Positions 1-8,395 of a DNA stretch of 64,000 nucleotides are shown one piece after another. The DNA lies in contig JASGJW010000001.1 of the NCBI GenBank assembly GCA_047601145.1, positions 1,736,001 to 1,800,000 on the forward strand, given 5' to 3'. Each line of letters starts with the position of its first letter. The first letter of the stretch is position 1. Both the position numbers and the translations under genes were made by a program. The notes beneath the pieces were generated by a model. It did not search any database. It saw only the letters and a program-made list of their open reading frames with translations, and had not been told where the DNA came from. This stretch comes from UBA7672 sp047601145 (GTDB taxonomy: Bacteria; Pseudomonadota; Alphaproteobacteria; Caulobacterales; Hyphomonadaceae).

Positions 1-2
1 TC

Positions 3-146
3 TGGAAAAATGACCCGCTTGCGCTCTGGGTGCTGGGCAAGGCGCAGATCGGATCGGGTCGCGTGGGGGAAGGCGAGGCAACCCTCGCCAAAGCCAGGTC
101 TTTATGGCTGGGCGATTTCGACAGCATCGCGCCTGAGGCGATCTGA
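3..146 (+). CDS. C-terminal end of a TPR-like protein (partial)
   Basis: An open frame enters from the left edge and ends at TGA 144-146, giving 47 residues. The text reads as one helical hairpin of a tetratricopeptide-type repeat: a WVLGKAQIGSGRVGEGEATLAKA-like pattern with small residues at the helix crossings, then a short tail. The 5' part is outside the window, so function cannot be assigned. A tetratricopeptide repeat or sulfotransferase-TPR protein are both possible. The frame is supported only by coding-like composition and the repeat pattern. Confidence 0.5.
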   Translation, partial: WKNDPLALWVLGKAQIGSGRVGEGEATLAKARSLWLGDFDSIAPEAI

Positions 147-621
147 CGATTTTGCGTTCCAATTTTCGCGTAACGGAAGGTCAGGGCGCCGCTTTCGTGA
201 GGGCGCCGTAGCGTGACTTGCAGCTTTCTGAAAAATTTTTTGACGGTGTCACTTTTTAACTCGTTTGCTGCGCCGCGCTAAAAACTCGCGAGTTCTGAAT
301 TGGCCCAAGCAGATTTCGAAGATGAGGTATCTCGAATTGCCGTTACGTCTTCCGTAGCGGCCACGAGAATCTTCTGACTTAATTTTCTGGGCGTTCGGAG
401 ATTGATCGAAGCGGACGGTATGTCTGCGGCGCTGCACCGTGACGTGCGCGGAAGGTACTTAAGCCTGAAAAGCGGGCGGGTTCCATAGCGTTGACGCTCA
501 CAAACACTATCAGCAGGCTCACTTTTGCGCGCGCTGGGGGAACAACATGCCAGCGCAGCGCCGGCGTCAGAAATACACAAAAGACGCTGCGGGAGGATCG
601 CTGCCAGGGAGGACGCGTCGC
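147..621. other. 475-base intergenic region upstream of the TonB receptor
   Basis: No gene is supported here. The GC content falls compared with the flanks, with T-rich runs around 230-260, as expected for a promoter region. Two copies of GGGCGCC (184-190 and 201-207) could form a weak hairpin at the end of the upstream gene. I see no known riboswitch or clear operator. Confidence 0.4.
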
Positions 622-3600
622 ATGGCGCAGCTCAATCGTATTTCACTCGTCAGTCTCATTGCGCTCGGCCTGGCCATGCCAGCCATGGCGCAGAACACTA
701 CGCCAGCTGGGCCACAGACAGCGCCACAAGCGCCGCCTGAAGACGAAAAAGACACTCGCGCCGGCCGGGACGTGGTCGTCGTGACCGCGCAGAAGCGCGA
801 AGAAACCGTGCAGGACATCGCGGTGGCCGTGACCGCCATCACCGATGAGATGCGCGACCAGATCGGCCTCACCACGGTGCAGGACTACACCAACTTCGCA
901 CCGGGCCTCTCATACTCGACCGCCAACGACCGTCTCGGCATGCGCGGCGTGACGCGTACCTCCAACAACTTCGGCATCCGTTCGGGCATCTCGAACTATG
1001 TCGACGGCGTCTACTTCTCCTCCGCCATCCCGGCCAGCCGCGAACCGATCTTCGTCGAACGCGTCGAGGTCGTGCGTGGCCCGCAAGGCACCCTCTACGG
1101 CCGCGACTCGATCGGCGGCGCGCTCAACGTCATCACCAAGCGTCCGACGGAAGAGTTCGAAGGCCAGGTGAACATGCAGTACGGCAGCCTCGACACCATC
1201 GGCGTTGCAGGCACGTTCGCTGGACCGATCACCGACTGGATGCGCTATCGCGTCGGCTATTCGCGCCAGGCGCAGAACGAAGGCTACTTCACCAACTATT
1301 CGGGTGAAACCAGCGAAGGCGGCCGCAAGGACGACACCTACATCGAAGGCCAGCTGGAATTCGACATTGGCGACGATCTCGATCTGTGGGTTCGCGCTGG
1401 CAGCCTGAACTGGGATGTTCGTTACGGCGCTCCTGGCGCGCGTACGAGCGCAGACGACCCCTATCCGTACAATACGCGCTTCTTCAACTCGACCGCCGAA
1501 CTCGGCCCCAACGGCTGGGCAGGCCTGATCGCGCCCTCGCGCACCCAGGTGGGTTCGCAGAGCACGAACCCGGCTCTGACGGATCCGAATGGCTTCAACA
1601 CCAGCTTCAGCAACTACGCGAAACTCTCTCCGACGTCAGAGCTTGCGGTTGAGGCGGTCTGGCACGCGCCGGCCTTCGACATCAAATATCTGGGCGGTTA
1701 CGTCTGGTACAACTACGATCTCGAGCAGGATCAGGACGGCACCGCCGTCAAATCGTTCACCTGCACCACGGCGCTCTGCGGATCACCGACCTTCAACAAC
1801 CGGGTCGTCTCCAGTGATCGCGTCTCGACCTACGTCGAGAACCGCGGTTGGTACTCGAACGAACTGAACTTCCTGTCGACCTGGGATGGACCGCTGCAAG
1901 TCGTGGCCGGCCTCTACCAGTACCAGGAGAACTACAACCAGCTGGTCTACGTGACCCAGCTGGACAACCCCGGCGGTGCAATTCGCGACTTCGGCTCGAC
2001 GCAAGCCTGGCTGACGGCGGGTGGTCCGCTCCTTGGCGCTCCGCCGCCGGCTGCCCTGCCTGAGCTTCCGGGCATGACTGGCCGCAACTCCTGGTCGGGC
2101 GCCCAGTATCCGGGCGGCTCGCTGATGTTCCACACGAACAACCAGGCCCTCAACAACGCTTACGGCGCGTTTGTGCAGACCGACTGGCAGCTGAACGACC
2201 AGTGGAAACTGACGGCTGGCCTTCGCTACTCCAAGGACGTCCAGAATGGCCGTGAGTACGCCCGCGTCATCAACCACTACAACCTCGAGAGCCTGCTAGA
2301 AGCTCCCTTCTCTGCGGCCTATACCCCGCTCGTCGGCGGCAACGCAGCGCTTGCGCAGTCGATCGTTGCTGCAGCCACGCCGACGCGACTGGACGTTACG
2401 CGTACACTGGGCGGACCCGATCCGTCGACGATTTCAACCGCGAATCCTTGTGGCTTTGCGGGTCAGGGCGTCGTCAACACCAACATCACGCCGGCGAACT
2501 CGCTTTCGGCGAACTGCCCGGCAGGCAACGCGAACGACAAGAGCCGCTACGGCATCTACTATGATCCAATCACCGGCAATGCGTACCGCGATCTGCACGC
2601 CGACTTCACTGAGGTCACGGGCGTTCTCGGCATCGACTGGACGCCGGATGACGACACGCTGATCTACGGCAAATACAACCGCGGCTACAAACCGGGCGGC
2701 CTCGGCTGCGCGGCCGTGTTCTGCACGATGGTTGCAACGCCCTTCACCGACAAGGAACTCGTCGACGCGTTCGAACTCGGCTTCAAGCGCGAGTGGGCAG
2801 ACTGGAACCTCACCACCAACGCGGTGCTGTTCTATTACGACTACCAGGGCTATCAGGTCTCGAACACCATCGTGCCGGACGATCCGGGCAATGGTCAGCC
2901 GCGTCCGCCGGCCTACGCCGCCTACGTCAACCTGCCGGAAGTCCACACCACGGGCTTCGAGCTTGAGACGATGTGGTATCCGACGGACAATCTGCGGTTC
3001 ATCCTGAACTACGGCTACACGAACCCGGAGATCGGTGCTTCCCCGTCGCTCGTCCACTCGCTTGACCCGTTCGCGCTCGATCCGGCGGCACAACCGCAAG
3101 GCGCTGCGGCCTCCTGCACGCCAGTCACCGCAAACCCGGCAACGACCTGCCATGGCGTCCAGGGCCAGTCGCTTGAAGGCAACATCCTGCCGTTCAGCCC
3201 CAAGAACAAGATTGCCCTCAACGGCGTCTATACCTGGGACTTCGAGGATGGCTCCAAGATCGATGCCTCGCTCAGCTACTTCTGGCAGGACATCTCGTTC
3301 AGCTCGATCTTCAACCGCAGCTACTCCAAGATCCCGTCCTGGGATCAGACGGATGGCCGCGTGAGCTGGACCAGCTCCGATGGCAACTTCACGCTGATCG
3401 GTTTCATTCGGAACATGTTCGACGAAACCCAGTACGACAGCCGCGGTTCGGGTCTTCGCGAGACGGCGTCCACATCGACTGCGATTCCTGCGACGGCGAC
3501 GACGCCTTCGCGTTACATCGCGCCGACGGAGTGCTTCACGACAGCTGGAACGACGCCTGGAGCCGGCACGGCGCCTGCCCAGTCGTGCTACCAGACCGGC

Positions 3601-3654
3601 GAGACATATCGTCCGCCTCGGACATGGGGCGTCGAACTCCAGATCCGGTTCTGA
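622..3654 (+). CDS. TonB-dependent outer membrane receptor
   Basis: A 1010-residue outer-membrane receptor that would import a ligand using energy from TonB-ExbBD; the substrate is unknown. Residues 1-24 are a signal peptide ending AMPAMAQ. A TonB-box-like stretch (DVVVVTAQKREE) precedes the plug domain, which has the usual VERVEVVRGPQGTLYGR signature, and a long beta-barrel ends in an aromatic residue (LQIRF). The closest general class is the alphaproteobacterial receptors for plant or carbohydrate-type compounds, but the text does not fix the ligand. The frame is open from 547, but ATG 622 is preferred because an AGGGAGGA ribosome site lies just upstream and the signal peptide begins there. 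A strong terminator follows the stop. It is not in an operon. Confidence 0.93.
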   Translation: MAQLNRISLVSLIALGLAMPAMAQNTTPAGPQTAPQAPPEDEKDTRAGRDVVVVTAQKREETVQDIAVAVTAITDEMRDQIGLTTVQDYTNFAPGLSYSTANDRLGMRGVTRTSNNFGIRSGISNYVDGVYFSSAIPASREPIFVERVEVVRGPQGTLYGRDSIGGALNVITKRPTEEFEGQVNMQYGSLDTIGVAGTFAGPITDWMRYRVGYSRQAQNEGYFTNYSGETSEGGRKDDTYIEGQLEFDIGDDLDLWVRAGSLNWDVRYGAPGARTSADDPYPYNTRFFNSTAELGPNGWAGLIAPSRTQVGSQSTNPALTDPNGFNTSFSNYAKLSPTSELAVEAVWHAPAFDIKYLGGYVWYNYDLEQDQDGTAVKSFTCTTALCGSPTFNNRVVSSDRVSTYVENRGWYSNELNFLSTWDGPLQVVAGLYQYQENYNQLVYVTQLDNPGGAIRDFGSTQAWLTAGGPLLGAPPPAALPELPGMTGRNSWSGAQYPGGSLMFHTNNQALNNAYGAFVQTDWQLNDQWKLTAGLRYSKDVQNGREYARVINHYNLESLLEAPFSAAYTPLVGGNAALAQSIVAAATPTRLDVTRTLGGPDPSTISTANPCGFAGQGVVNTNITPANSLSANCPAGNANDKSRYGIYYDPITGNAYRDLHADFTEVTGVLGIDWTPDDDTLIYGKYNRGYKPGGLGCAAVFCTMVATPFTDKELVDAFELGFKREWADWNLTTNAVLFYYDYQGYQVSNTIVPDDPGNGQPRPPAYAAYVNLPEVHTTGFELETMWYPTDNLRFILNYGYTNPEIGASPSLVHSLDPFALDPAAQPQGAAASCTPVTANPATTCHGVQGQSLEGNILPFSPKNKIALNGVYTWDFEDGSKIDASLSYFWQDISFSSIFNRSYSKIPSWDQTDGRVSWTSSDGNFTLIGFIRNMFDETQYDSRGSGLRETASTSTAIPATATTPSRYIAPTECFTTAGTTPGAGTAPAQSCYQTGETYRPPRTWGVELQIRF

Positions 3655-3698
3655 TCCACGTTTACCCCAATGGCGGTGCTCCCGCTCGTTGGACCCTG

Positions 3699-3731
3699 GC
3701 GCCGGCCCTCACAGGCCGGCGCTTTTCTTTT
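3699..3731 (+). terminator. Rho-independent terminator of the TonB receptor gene
   Basis: A 9-bp perfect GC stem (GCGCCGGCC, 3699-3707, with 3714-3722), a 6-base loop and then a T-rich run (TTTTCTTTT) 45 bases after the stop. Confidence 0.9.
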
Positions 3732-3764
3732 CGGGGCAGGGCGCGGCCGGAGCCGGCAACAGGG

Positions 3765-4502
3765 CTAGGACGACGCCTCGGCGGCGTTGCGCTTTTCCAT
3801 CTCGGCGTGGCGGCGCTTCCAGTCAGCTTCCATCGCCTTGCGCCATCTAACGCGCATGACGGCCGGGCGCTCGGGATATCGCTCCTCCAGCACCACTGCA
3901 TTGACGATGCGGTCCGAGCGGAATGAGCGGAAATCCTTCCGCGTCTCGCACCAGGCGCAGATGATGCGCGTGGTCTCGTAATAGCCGAGCAGGATCGGCC
4001 AGATCACACGCGCCGTCGCGCGGCCTTCAACGTCGCGATAGTCGAGCTTCATCTTGCGCGCGCCATTGATCGCGCCACGCACCAGGCCGAGGTCGATCGC
4101 ATCCTTCGCACGGTCCCATGCCGGCACGACGCGATGAGCCGGGTCGTCGATGTAGGGGCGCAGGCGTTCGGGAATGCTGGCCTCGATCTTGGCGAGCAGG
4201 TCGCGCGCGGCTTTCGAGAGCTGCGGATCTCCGCGGTTGATCACCCATTGGGCGCCGAGCACGGCCGCCTCGATCTCGTCCGTCGTCAGCATCAGCGGCG
4301 GCATATCGAGGCCCTTGTCAAGGACATAGCCGATGCCGGCCTCGCCGCGGATGGGCACGCGCTGGGCCAGCAACGCCGCGATGTCGCGATAGACAGAGCG
4401 TTTCGACGTCTCGAGTTCCGCCGCCATCGCATCAGCCGTCACGGGCTTTTTCGAGCGCCGCAGGATCTGGATGATCTCGAACAGACGGTCCGCTTTCCGC
4501 AT
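3765..4502 (-). CDS. HTH-WYL transcriptional regulator (YafY/DeoR type)
   Basis: A 245-residue regulator. Residues 1-60 form a winged helix (RLFEIIQILRRSKKPVTADAMAAELETSKRSVYRDIAAL), and the middle and C-terminal parts form a WYL ligand-sensing domain of the YafY family. These proteins bind small molecules or nucleic-acid signals through the WYL fold and control nearby genes. ATG 4502 is preferred over the longer frame to 4529 because GGGGGAGG lies 7 bases upstream. It is divergent from the glutathione S-transferase at 4625, with a perfect palindrome between them, so autoregulation together with control of the transferase is likely. The effector is unknown. Confidence 0.88.
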   Translation of the reverse strand: MRKADRLFEIIQILRRSKKPVTADAMAAELETSKRSVYRDIAALLAQRVPIRGEAGIGYVLDKGLDMPPLMLTTDEIEAAVLGAQWVINRGDPQLSKAARDLLAKIEASIPERLRPYIDDPAHRVVPAWDRAKDAIDLGLVRGAINGARKMKLDYRDVEGRATARVIWPILLGYYETTRIICAWCETRKDFRSFRSDRIVNAVVLEERYPERPAVMRVRWRKAMEADWKRRHAEMEKRNAAEASS

Positions 4503-4532
4503 GTTTTCGCCTCCCCCGAACGCTCTCAAAAC

Positions 4533-4558
4533 CCTGCTGACAGGATGCTGTCAGCAGG
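4533..4558. promoter_or_regulatory. Perfect 26-bp palindromic operator between divergent genes
   Basis: CCTGCTGACAG (4533-4543), a 4-base spacer GATG, and its exact reverse complement (4548-4558). It sits in the 122-base gap between the divergent WYL regulator and the glutathione S-transferase gene. The position and perfect symmetry suggest the binding site of the regulator; this is inference. An 11-base piece of it recurs near 31552. Confidence 0.75.
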
Positions 4559-4624
4559 CGTCTGGCATCTATGTGTCATCAGGATGCGAGAGGCAAGAGA
4601 GCCTCTTGGACAAGGGAGATTGGG

Positions 4625-5365
4625 ATGATCGTTCTTTCCGGCGGCGGCGCGAAATTCGGTCTTCCCGAACTCAGTCCCTATGTGACCAAGACGGAGGTTC
4701 ATCTTCGCATGGCTGGCCTCTCCTACGAGAAGCGCCAGGCGAACCCCGCGCAGGGCCCGAAGGGCCAGATCCCGTTCATTGAGGATGACGGCAAGCTGAT
4801 TGGCGACAGCGCTTTCATCCGCCTGCACATCGAGCGTGAATACGGCGTCGATCTCGATCACGGCCTCACCCCGCTTGAGCGCGCCACGGCCTTCGCCATC
4901 GAGCTTGCGATCGATCGCGAGCTGGCCCCGGCGGTCACGTATTTCCGCTGGATGGTCCCGGCGAATTTCGAGAAGGGCCCCGCGGTTTTCTTCAACCAGG
5001 TCCCGGCCGAACAGCGCGACGCTTTCAAGAAGGAGATGGTGGAGCGCGTGCGCGCCAACTTCATCGCGCGGGGGGTCGGGCGGCACACCGAAGAGGAGAT
5101 CGCGATGCTGGCGCGGCGCTCGTTCGATGCGCTCGAACTCTTCATCGGCGACAAGCCCTATCTGATGGGTGATGAGCCGTGCGGCGCGGACGCCTTCATC
5201 TTCGCGACGCTGGCGGCGGCGATGACGCCCTTCTTCGACACGCCGGTGCGCGAGGACGTAACCAGCCGCCCGCGCCTCGTCGCCTATGTCTCGCGGATGA
5301 TGGACCGCTTCTTCCCCGAATTCGAATGGGATGCCGGCATCGGCGCCCAGAAACAGGCGGCGTAA
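4625..5365 (+). CDS. Glutathione S-transferase family protein (metaxin/FAX-like)
   Basis: A 246-residue cytosolic protein. The first ~75 residues form a thioredoxin-like GST N-terminal domain (a P-K-G-Q-I-P-F-I-E-D-D loop supplies the cis-proline), and the rest is an all-helical GST C-terminal domain ending with the 'GDKPYLMGDEPCGADAF' pattern. The layout is that of the Tom37/metaxin or failed-axon-connection-like subgroup, whose bacterial members have little biochemical characterisation. ATG 4625 follows AAGGGAGATTGGG, so the longer frame from 4571 is not needed. It is divergent from the WYL regulator and probably under its control. Substrate unknown. Confidence 0.85.
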   Translation: MIVLSGGGAKFGLPELSPYVTKTEVHLRMAGLSYEKRQANPAQGPKGQIPFIEDDGKLIGDSAFIRLHIEREYGVDLDHGLTPLERATAFAIELAIDRELAPAVTYFRWMVPANFEKGPAVFFNQVPAEQRDAFKKEMVERVRANFIARGVGRHTEEEIAMLARRSFDALELFIGDKPYLMGDEPCGADAFIFATLAAAMTPFFDTPVREDVTSRPRLVAYVSRMMDRFFPEFEWDAGIGAQKQAA

Positions 5366-5539
5366 GACCGCTCCTCCCCGAAAGCCGGCGACAGAACCGG
5401 CAAGCCAGACCGGCAAAACGTGCGGCGGCCATTGCTCCGGAGAAGGGCAAGGCCGCCGGTTTGTTTTGGAGATTGCGAAACCGCCATTCTCGGCTTCGCG
5501 TCGCTCCACTATACTCCGATCGCTCAGGGGGAGGGGCGC

Positions 5540-6061
5540 ATGCGCAAGATAGCTGTTGCATTCGTTGGTCTTTTTGGCGCCGCCTGCGGCGATGCCTCGC
5601 CTTCGAAACCGCCCACGATCGACCCGGCGCCAGTCGCGCGCTCTGCCGCCCCTGATGCGGCGCCTGATGTTCCTTCCCGTTATACCTGGATCGCGGCCAT
5701 AAGGAGCGATGGGGCGAGCCTTTACTTTGGCCTTCCAAATTCCGGCGCGATTGCGTTCACGCTGCGATGTGCGCCAAAGTCCGGGCAGGGATCGATCATT
5801 ATGCCGGTCGCGCCCGAACCCGTTATCGCCCTGAGGAGCGGGGCTCATGCGGAAACATTTCGGTCGAGGATGAGATCCGGCGGCGGTGAGTGGGACGATT
5901 CACTCGAGACGACAGGGTCGATCGATCTCTCACGCCCGCTCTGGCGTGATTTCCGTCACACCGGTGAACTGAAGGCGGCAAGCCCGGACCGTGATTTCAC
6001 CGCTCCGACTGCGGAAGAGCGTGAAGAGATCGAGGCGTTCTTCGCGGCATGTGATCCGTAG
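5540..6061 (+). CDS. Putative lipoprotein of unknown function
   Basis: A 173-residue protein with an N-terminal hydrophobic segment ending at LFGAAC (residues 12-17), a weak lipobox, then a proline- and alanine-rich linker and a globular domain with no family I recognise. ATG 5540 follows a GGGGGAGGGG purine stretch; the frame stays open further upstream but with no coding character. Its neighbours (GST and cysteine synthase) may hint at a redox theme but do not prove it. It is probably exported and tethered to a membrane. Confidence 0.6.
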   Translation: MRKIAVAFVGLFGAACGDASPSKPPTIDPAPVARSAAPDAAPDVPSRYTWIAAIRSDGASLYFGLPNSGAIAFTLRCAPKSGQGSIIMPVAPEPVIALRSGAHAETFRSRMRSGGGEWDDSLETTGSIDLSRPLWRDFRHTGELKAASPDRDFTAPTAEEREEIEAFFAACDP

Positions 6062-6227
6062 TCCGTTCAGCCTGGGCGGGCGGAAGCGCGCTCGCCACAG
6101 GTTCGACCCATTTCCGCCGGGGTTCGCCGCCGATGGCGGATTCCTCCCCGCTCATTGGCGGAAGTTTCGCTTACGCGCGCCGCCGCGATGTGATGACTGG
6201 AGCCAACCCGCGCAGACGGAGGCTCCA

Positions 6228-7722
6228 ATGACGACGAAACATCAGAATATCCTCTCTACCATCGGCCAGACACCCGTCGTTCGAACTCGCGAAGTTCGAG
6301 TCACGCAATGTCCGGCTCTACGCCAAGCTGGAATCCTTCAACCCGGGCGGGTCGGTAAAAGACCGCCTCGCGCTGGGCGTGATCGAGGACGCCGAGCGGC
6401 GCGGCGCACTCAGGCCGGGCATGACCGTGGTGGAGGCGACCAGCGGCAATACCGGCATCGGCCTCGCGCTGGTCTGCGCTGAAAAAGGCTACCCGCTGGT
6501 GATCGTGATGGCCGAGAGTTTTTCGGTCGAGCGTCGCAAGCTGATGCGCTTCCTTGGCGCGCGGGTGGTGCTGACGCCTGCCTCGCTGAAGGGCACAGGG
6601 ATGGTGGCCAAGGCGCGCGAGCTGGCCGAGGCGCATGGCTGGTTCTTCGCTCGCCAGTTCGAGAACGAGGCCAACGCAGCGATCCATGCGGCAACGACAG
6701 CGCGTGAAATCCTTGAAGCGTTCAAGGGCGAACGGCTCGATTACTGGGTGACCGGCTATGGTACGGGCGGCACCCTCAACGGCGTGGGCCGCGTGTTGCG
6801 GGCCGAGAGCCCGGACACGAAGGTCATTGTGTGCGAGCCGGATAATTCGCCCCTGCTGGGCAGCGGCGCGCCACAGGCGCGCAACGCGGACGGGTCGGCT
6901 TCGGAAAGCCATGCCGCCTTCCGCCCGCACGTGATGCAAGGCTGGACGCCGGACTTCATCTCGAAGCTGACGGGCGATGCGGTGAGCCGTGGGCAGGTTG
7001 ATCAGGTGATTGCCATCCATGGCGGCGATGCAATGCGGTGCTCACGCGACTTCGCGCGCAAGGCGGGCGTTTTTGTCGGCACGACGTCGGGTGCGACGCT
7101 GGCGGGCGCGATGAAGCTGATGGAGACCGCGCCGGAAGGTTCGACCATTCTGTGCATGCTGGCGGACACGGGCGAGCGATATCTCTCAACGCCGCTGTTC
7201 GAAGGCATCAGCGAAGGCATGAGCGAGGAGGAGATGGAGATCTCGCGCTCGACGCCGGCGGCGCGGTTCGACGTTTGCGCCGTGCCTGCGCCGGCCGCTG
7301 CAGCGCCTCTGGTTGCAGCCGATGCGGAGGCGGTCGGGTTCGTTGCGGAGGTTGTTGCCTCTCCCAGGGAGCCCGTGGTGCTGTTCGCGCTCGAGTGGTG
7401 CGAGTTCTGCTGGTCGGTGCGCAAGTTCTTCGGGCGGCTCGGCGTCCCCTATCACGCGGTCGATCTCGACTCGGTCGTCTACCAGAAGGACAACTTGGGC
7501 GGGCGGATCAGGGCGGCGCTGCGCGAACGGACGGGAAGCGTGACGATCCCGCAGATCTTTGTCGGCGGGAAGTTCGTCGGCGGCTGCAGCGATCTGTTCG
7601 ATGCCTGGAAGTCAAGCCGGCTGCAGGAGCTGCTGCAGGCCAGCAACGTGAACTTCAAGGACGAGCCTGACTTCGACGCCTATACCCTGCTGCCGAAATG
7701 GCTTCAGCCGCGCGCTGCTTAG
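6228..7722 (+). pseudogene. cysK: Cysteine synthase-glutaredoxin fusion with a single-base frameshift
   Basis: The PLP domain makes cysteine from O-acetylserine and sulfide. It shows NPGGSVKDR (PLP lysine), the TSGNTGIGLAL phosphate loop and GTTSGATLAGA. A linker of about 50 residues leads to a C-terminal glutaredoxin domain with the active-site motif CEFC, followed by IPQIFVGGKFVGG. The N-terminus MTTKHQNILSTIGQTPVVR is read from ATG 6228 (GGAGG 5 bases upstream), but the frame then shifts. One extra base at 6285 (CGA-A-CTC) moves the remaining 478 codons (LAKFESRNVRLYAKLE onward) into another frame. Removing that base restores a 497-residue protein. This could be a real inactivating mutation or a sequencing error; the rest of the frame is intact. 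Confidence 0.82.
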
Positions 7723-7736
7723 ACGTCGATGATGTT

Positions 7737-8294
7737 TCAGTTCGGCGCGGGCGCGGCGACCTTCGGCTTCTGCGCTGCCGCGATCGCGCGGTCGAGCATG
7801 GCGAGGTTCTCGGTGATCGCCTTGGAGTCCTTGCAGCCATTGCAGCCGGCGGACAGGGCGGCGAGATCCGCGCGCTGCTTCGCGGCTGCGTCGGCATCGT
7901 TAAGTCTCAGATAGGCGACGCCCAGCCTCGATTTCGGGTCTGGCCATTTCGGATCCTGCTTTACTGCAAGCTCGAGGAACTGCCGGGCGTCGGCCCAGTT
8001 CTGGAGGCCGAGCTTGGCGAGGCCCATGAGGTAGTTGGCGTCGTTGGTGGTGGGGTTCTGCGCGACCAGCTTGCCGAAGGCTTTTTCTGCTGTCGCGAAG
8101 TCCTGTTTCTGCAGCGCCTCGACGCCTTCCTTGCGCATGCCATCGAGCTTCCGCTTGGCGTTTTCGGCGATGCGGTTGGCGTTGTCGGCGCCGTCGAGAT
8201 TGGGCGCGGAACTTAGGCCAGGCTGGGCGTATGCGACCCCGGATGCGGCGCCTGCCGCGGCAAGGATCAGGACTGACAGGACCAGGCTACGCAT
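7737..8294 (-). CDS. Secreted tetratricopeptide-repeat protein
   Basis: A 185-residue protein with a signal peptide (MRSLVLSVLILAAAGAASGVAYA) followed by at least three TPR units around residues 50-150 (YLMGLAKLGLQNWADARQFLELAVKQDP and LGVAYLRLNDADAAAK). A C-N-G-C pair near residue 145 could bind a metal or form a disulfide. The C-terminus is rich in Ala and Pro. ATG 8294 follows GGAGGGGGC. It is convergent with the cysteine synthase gene, only 14 bases from its stop. TPR domains mediate protein-protein contacts; the partner is unknown. Confidence 0.75.
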   Translation of the reverse strand: MRSLVLSVLILAAAGAASGVAYAQPGLSSAPNLDGADNANRIAENAKRKLDGMRKEGVEALQKQDFATAEKAFGKLVAQNPTTNDANYLMGLAKLGLQNWADARQFLELAVKQDPKWPDPKSRLGVAYLRLNDADAAAKQRADLAALSAGCNGCKDSKAITENLAMLDRAIAAAQKPKVAAPAPN

Positions 8295-8395
8295 CGATGC
8301 CCCCTCCGGTTGATGTGCCGGTAGTATAGGCCAGACGCTCAGGGCCGCGCACCCTGTTTTTGTAGTGGTCGCGGCCACGTGATGAAGCTTCGGGC

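Noticed and set aside
4526..5848. A 440-codon open frame across the GST gene
   Set aside because: Runs antisense through a clear GST and overlaps the WYL operator; composition only.
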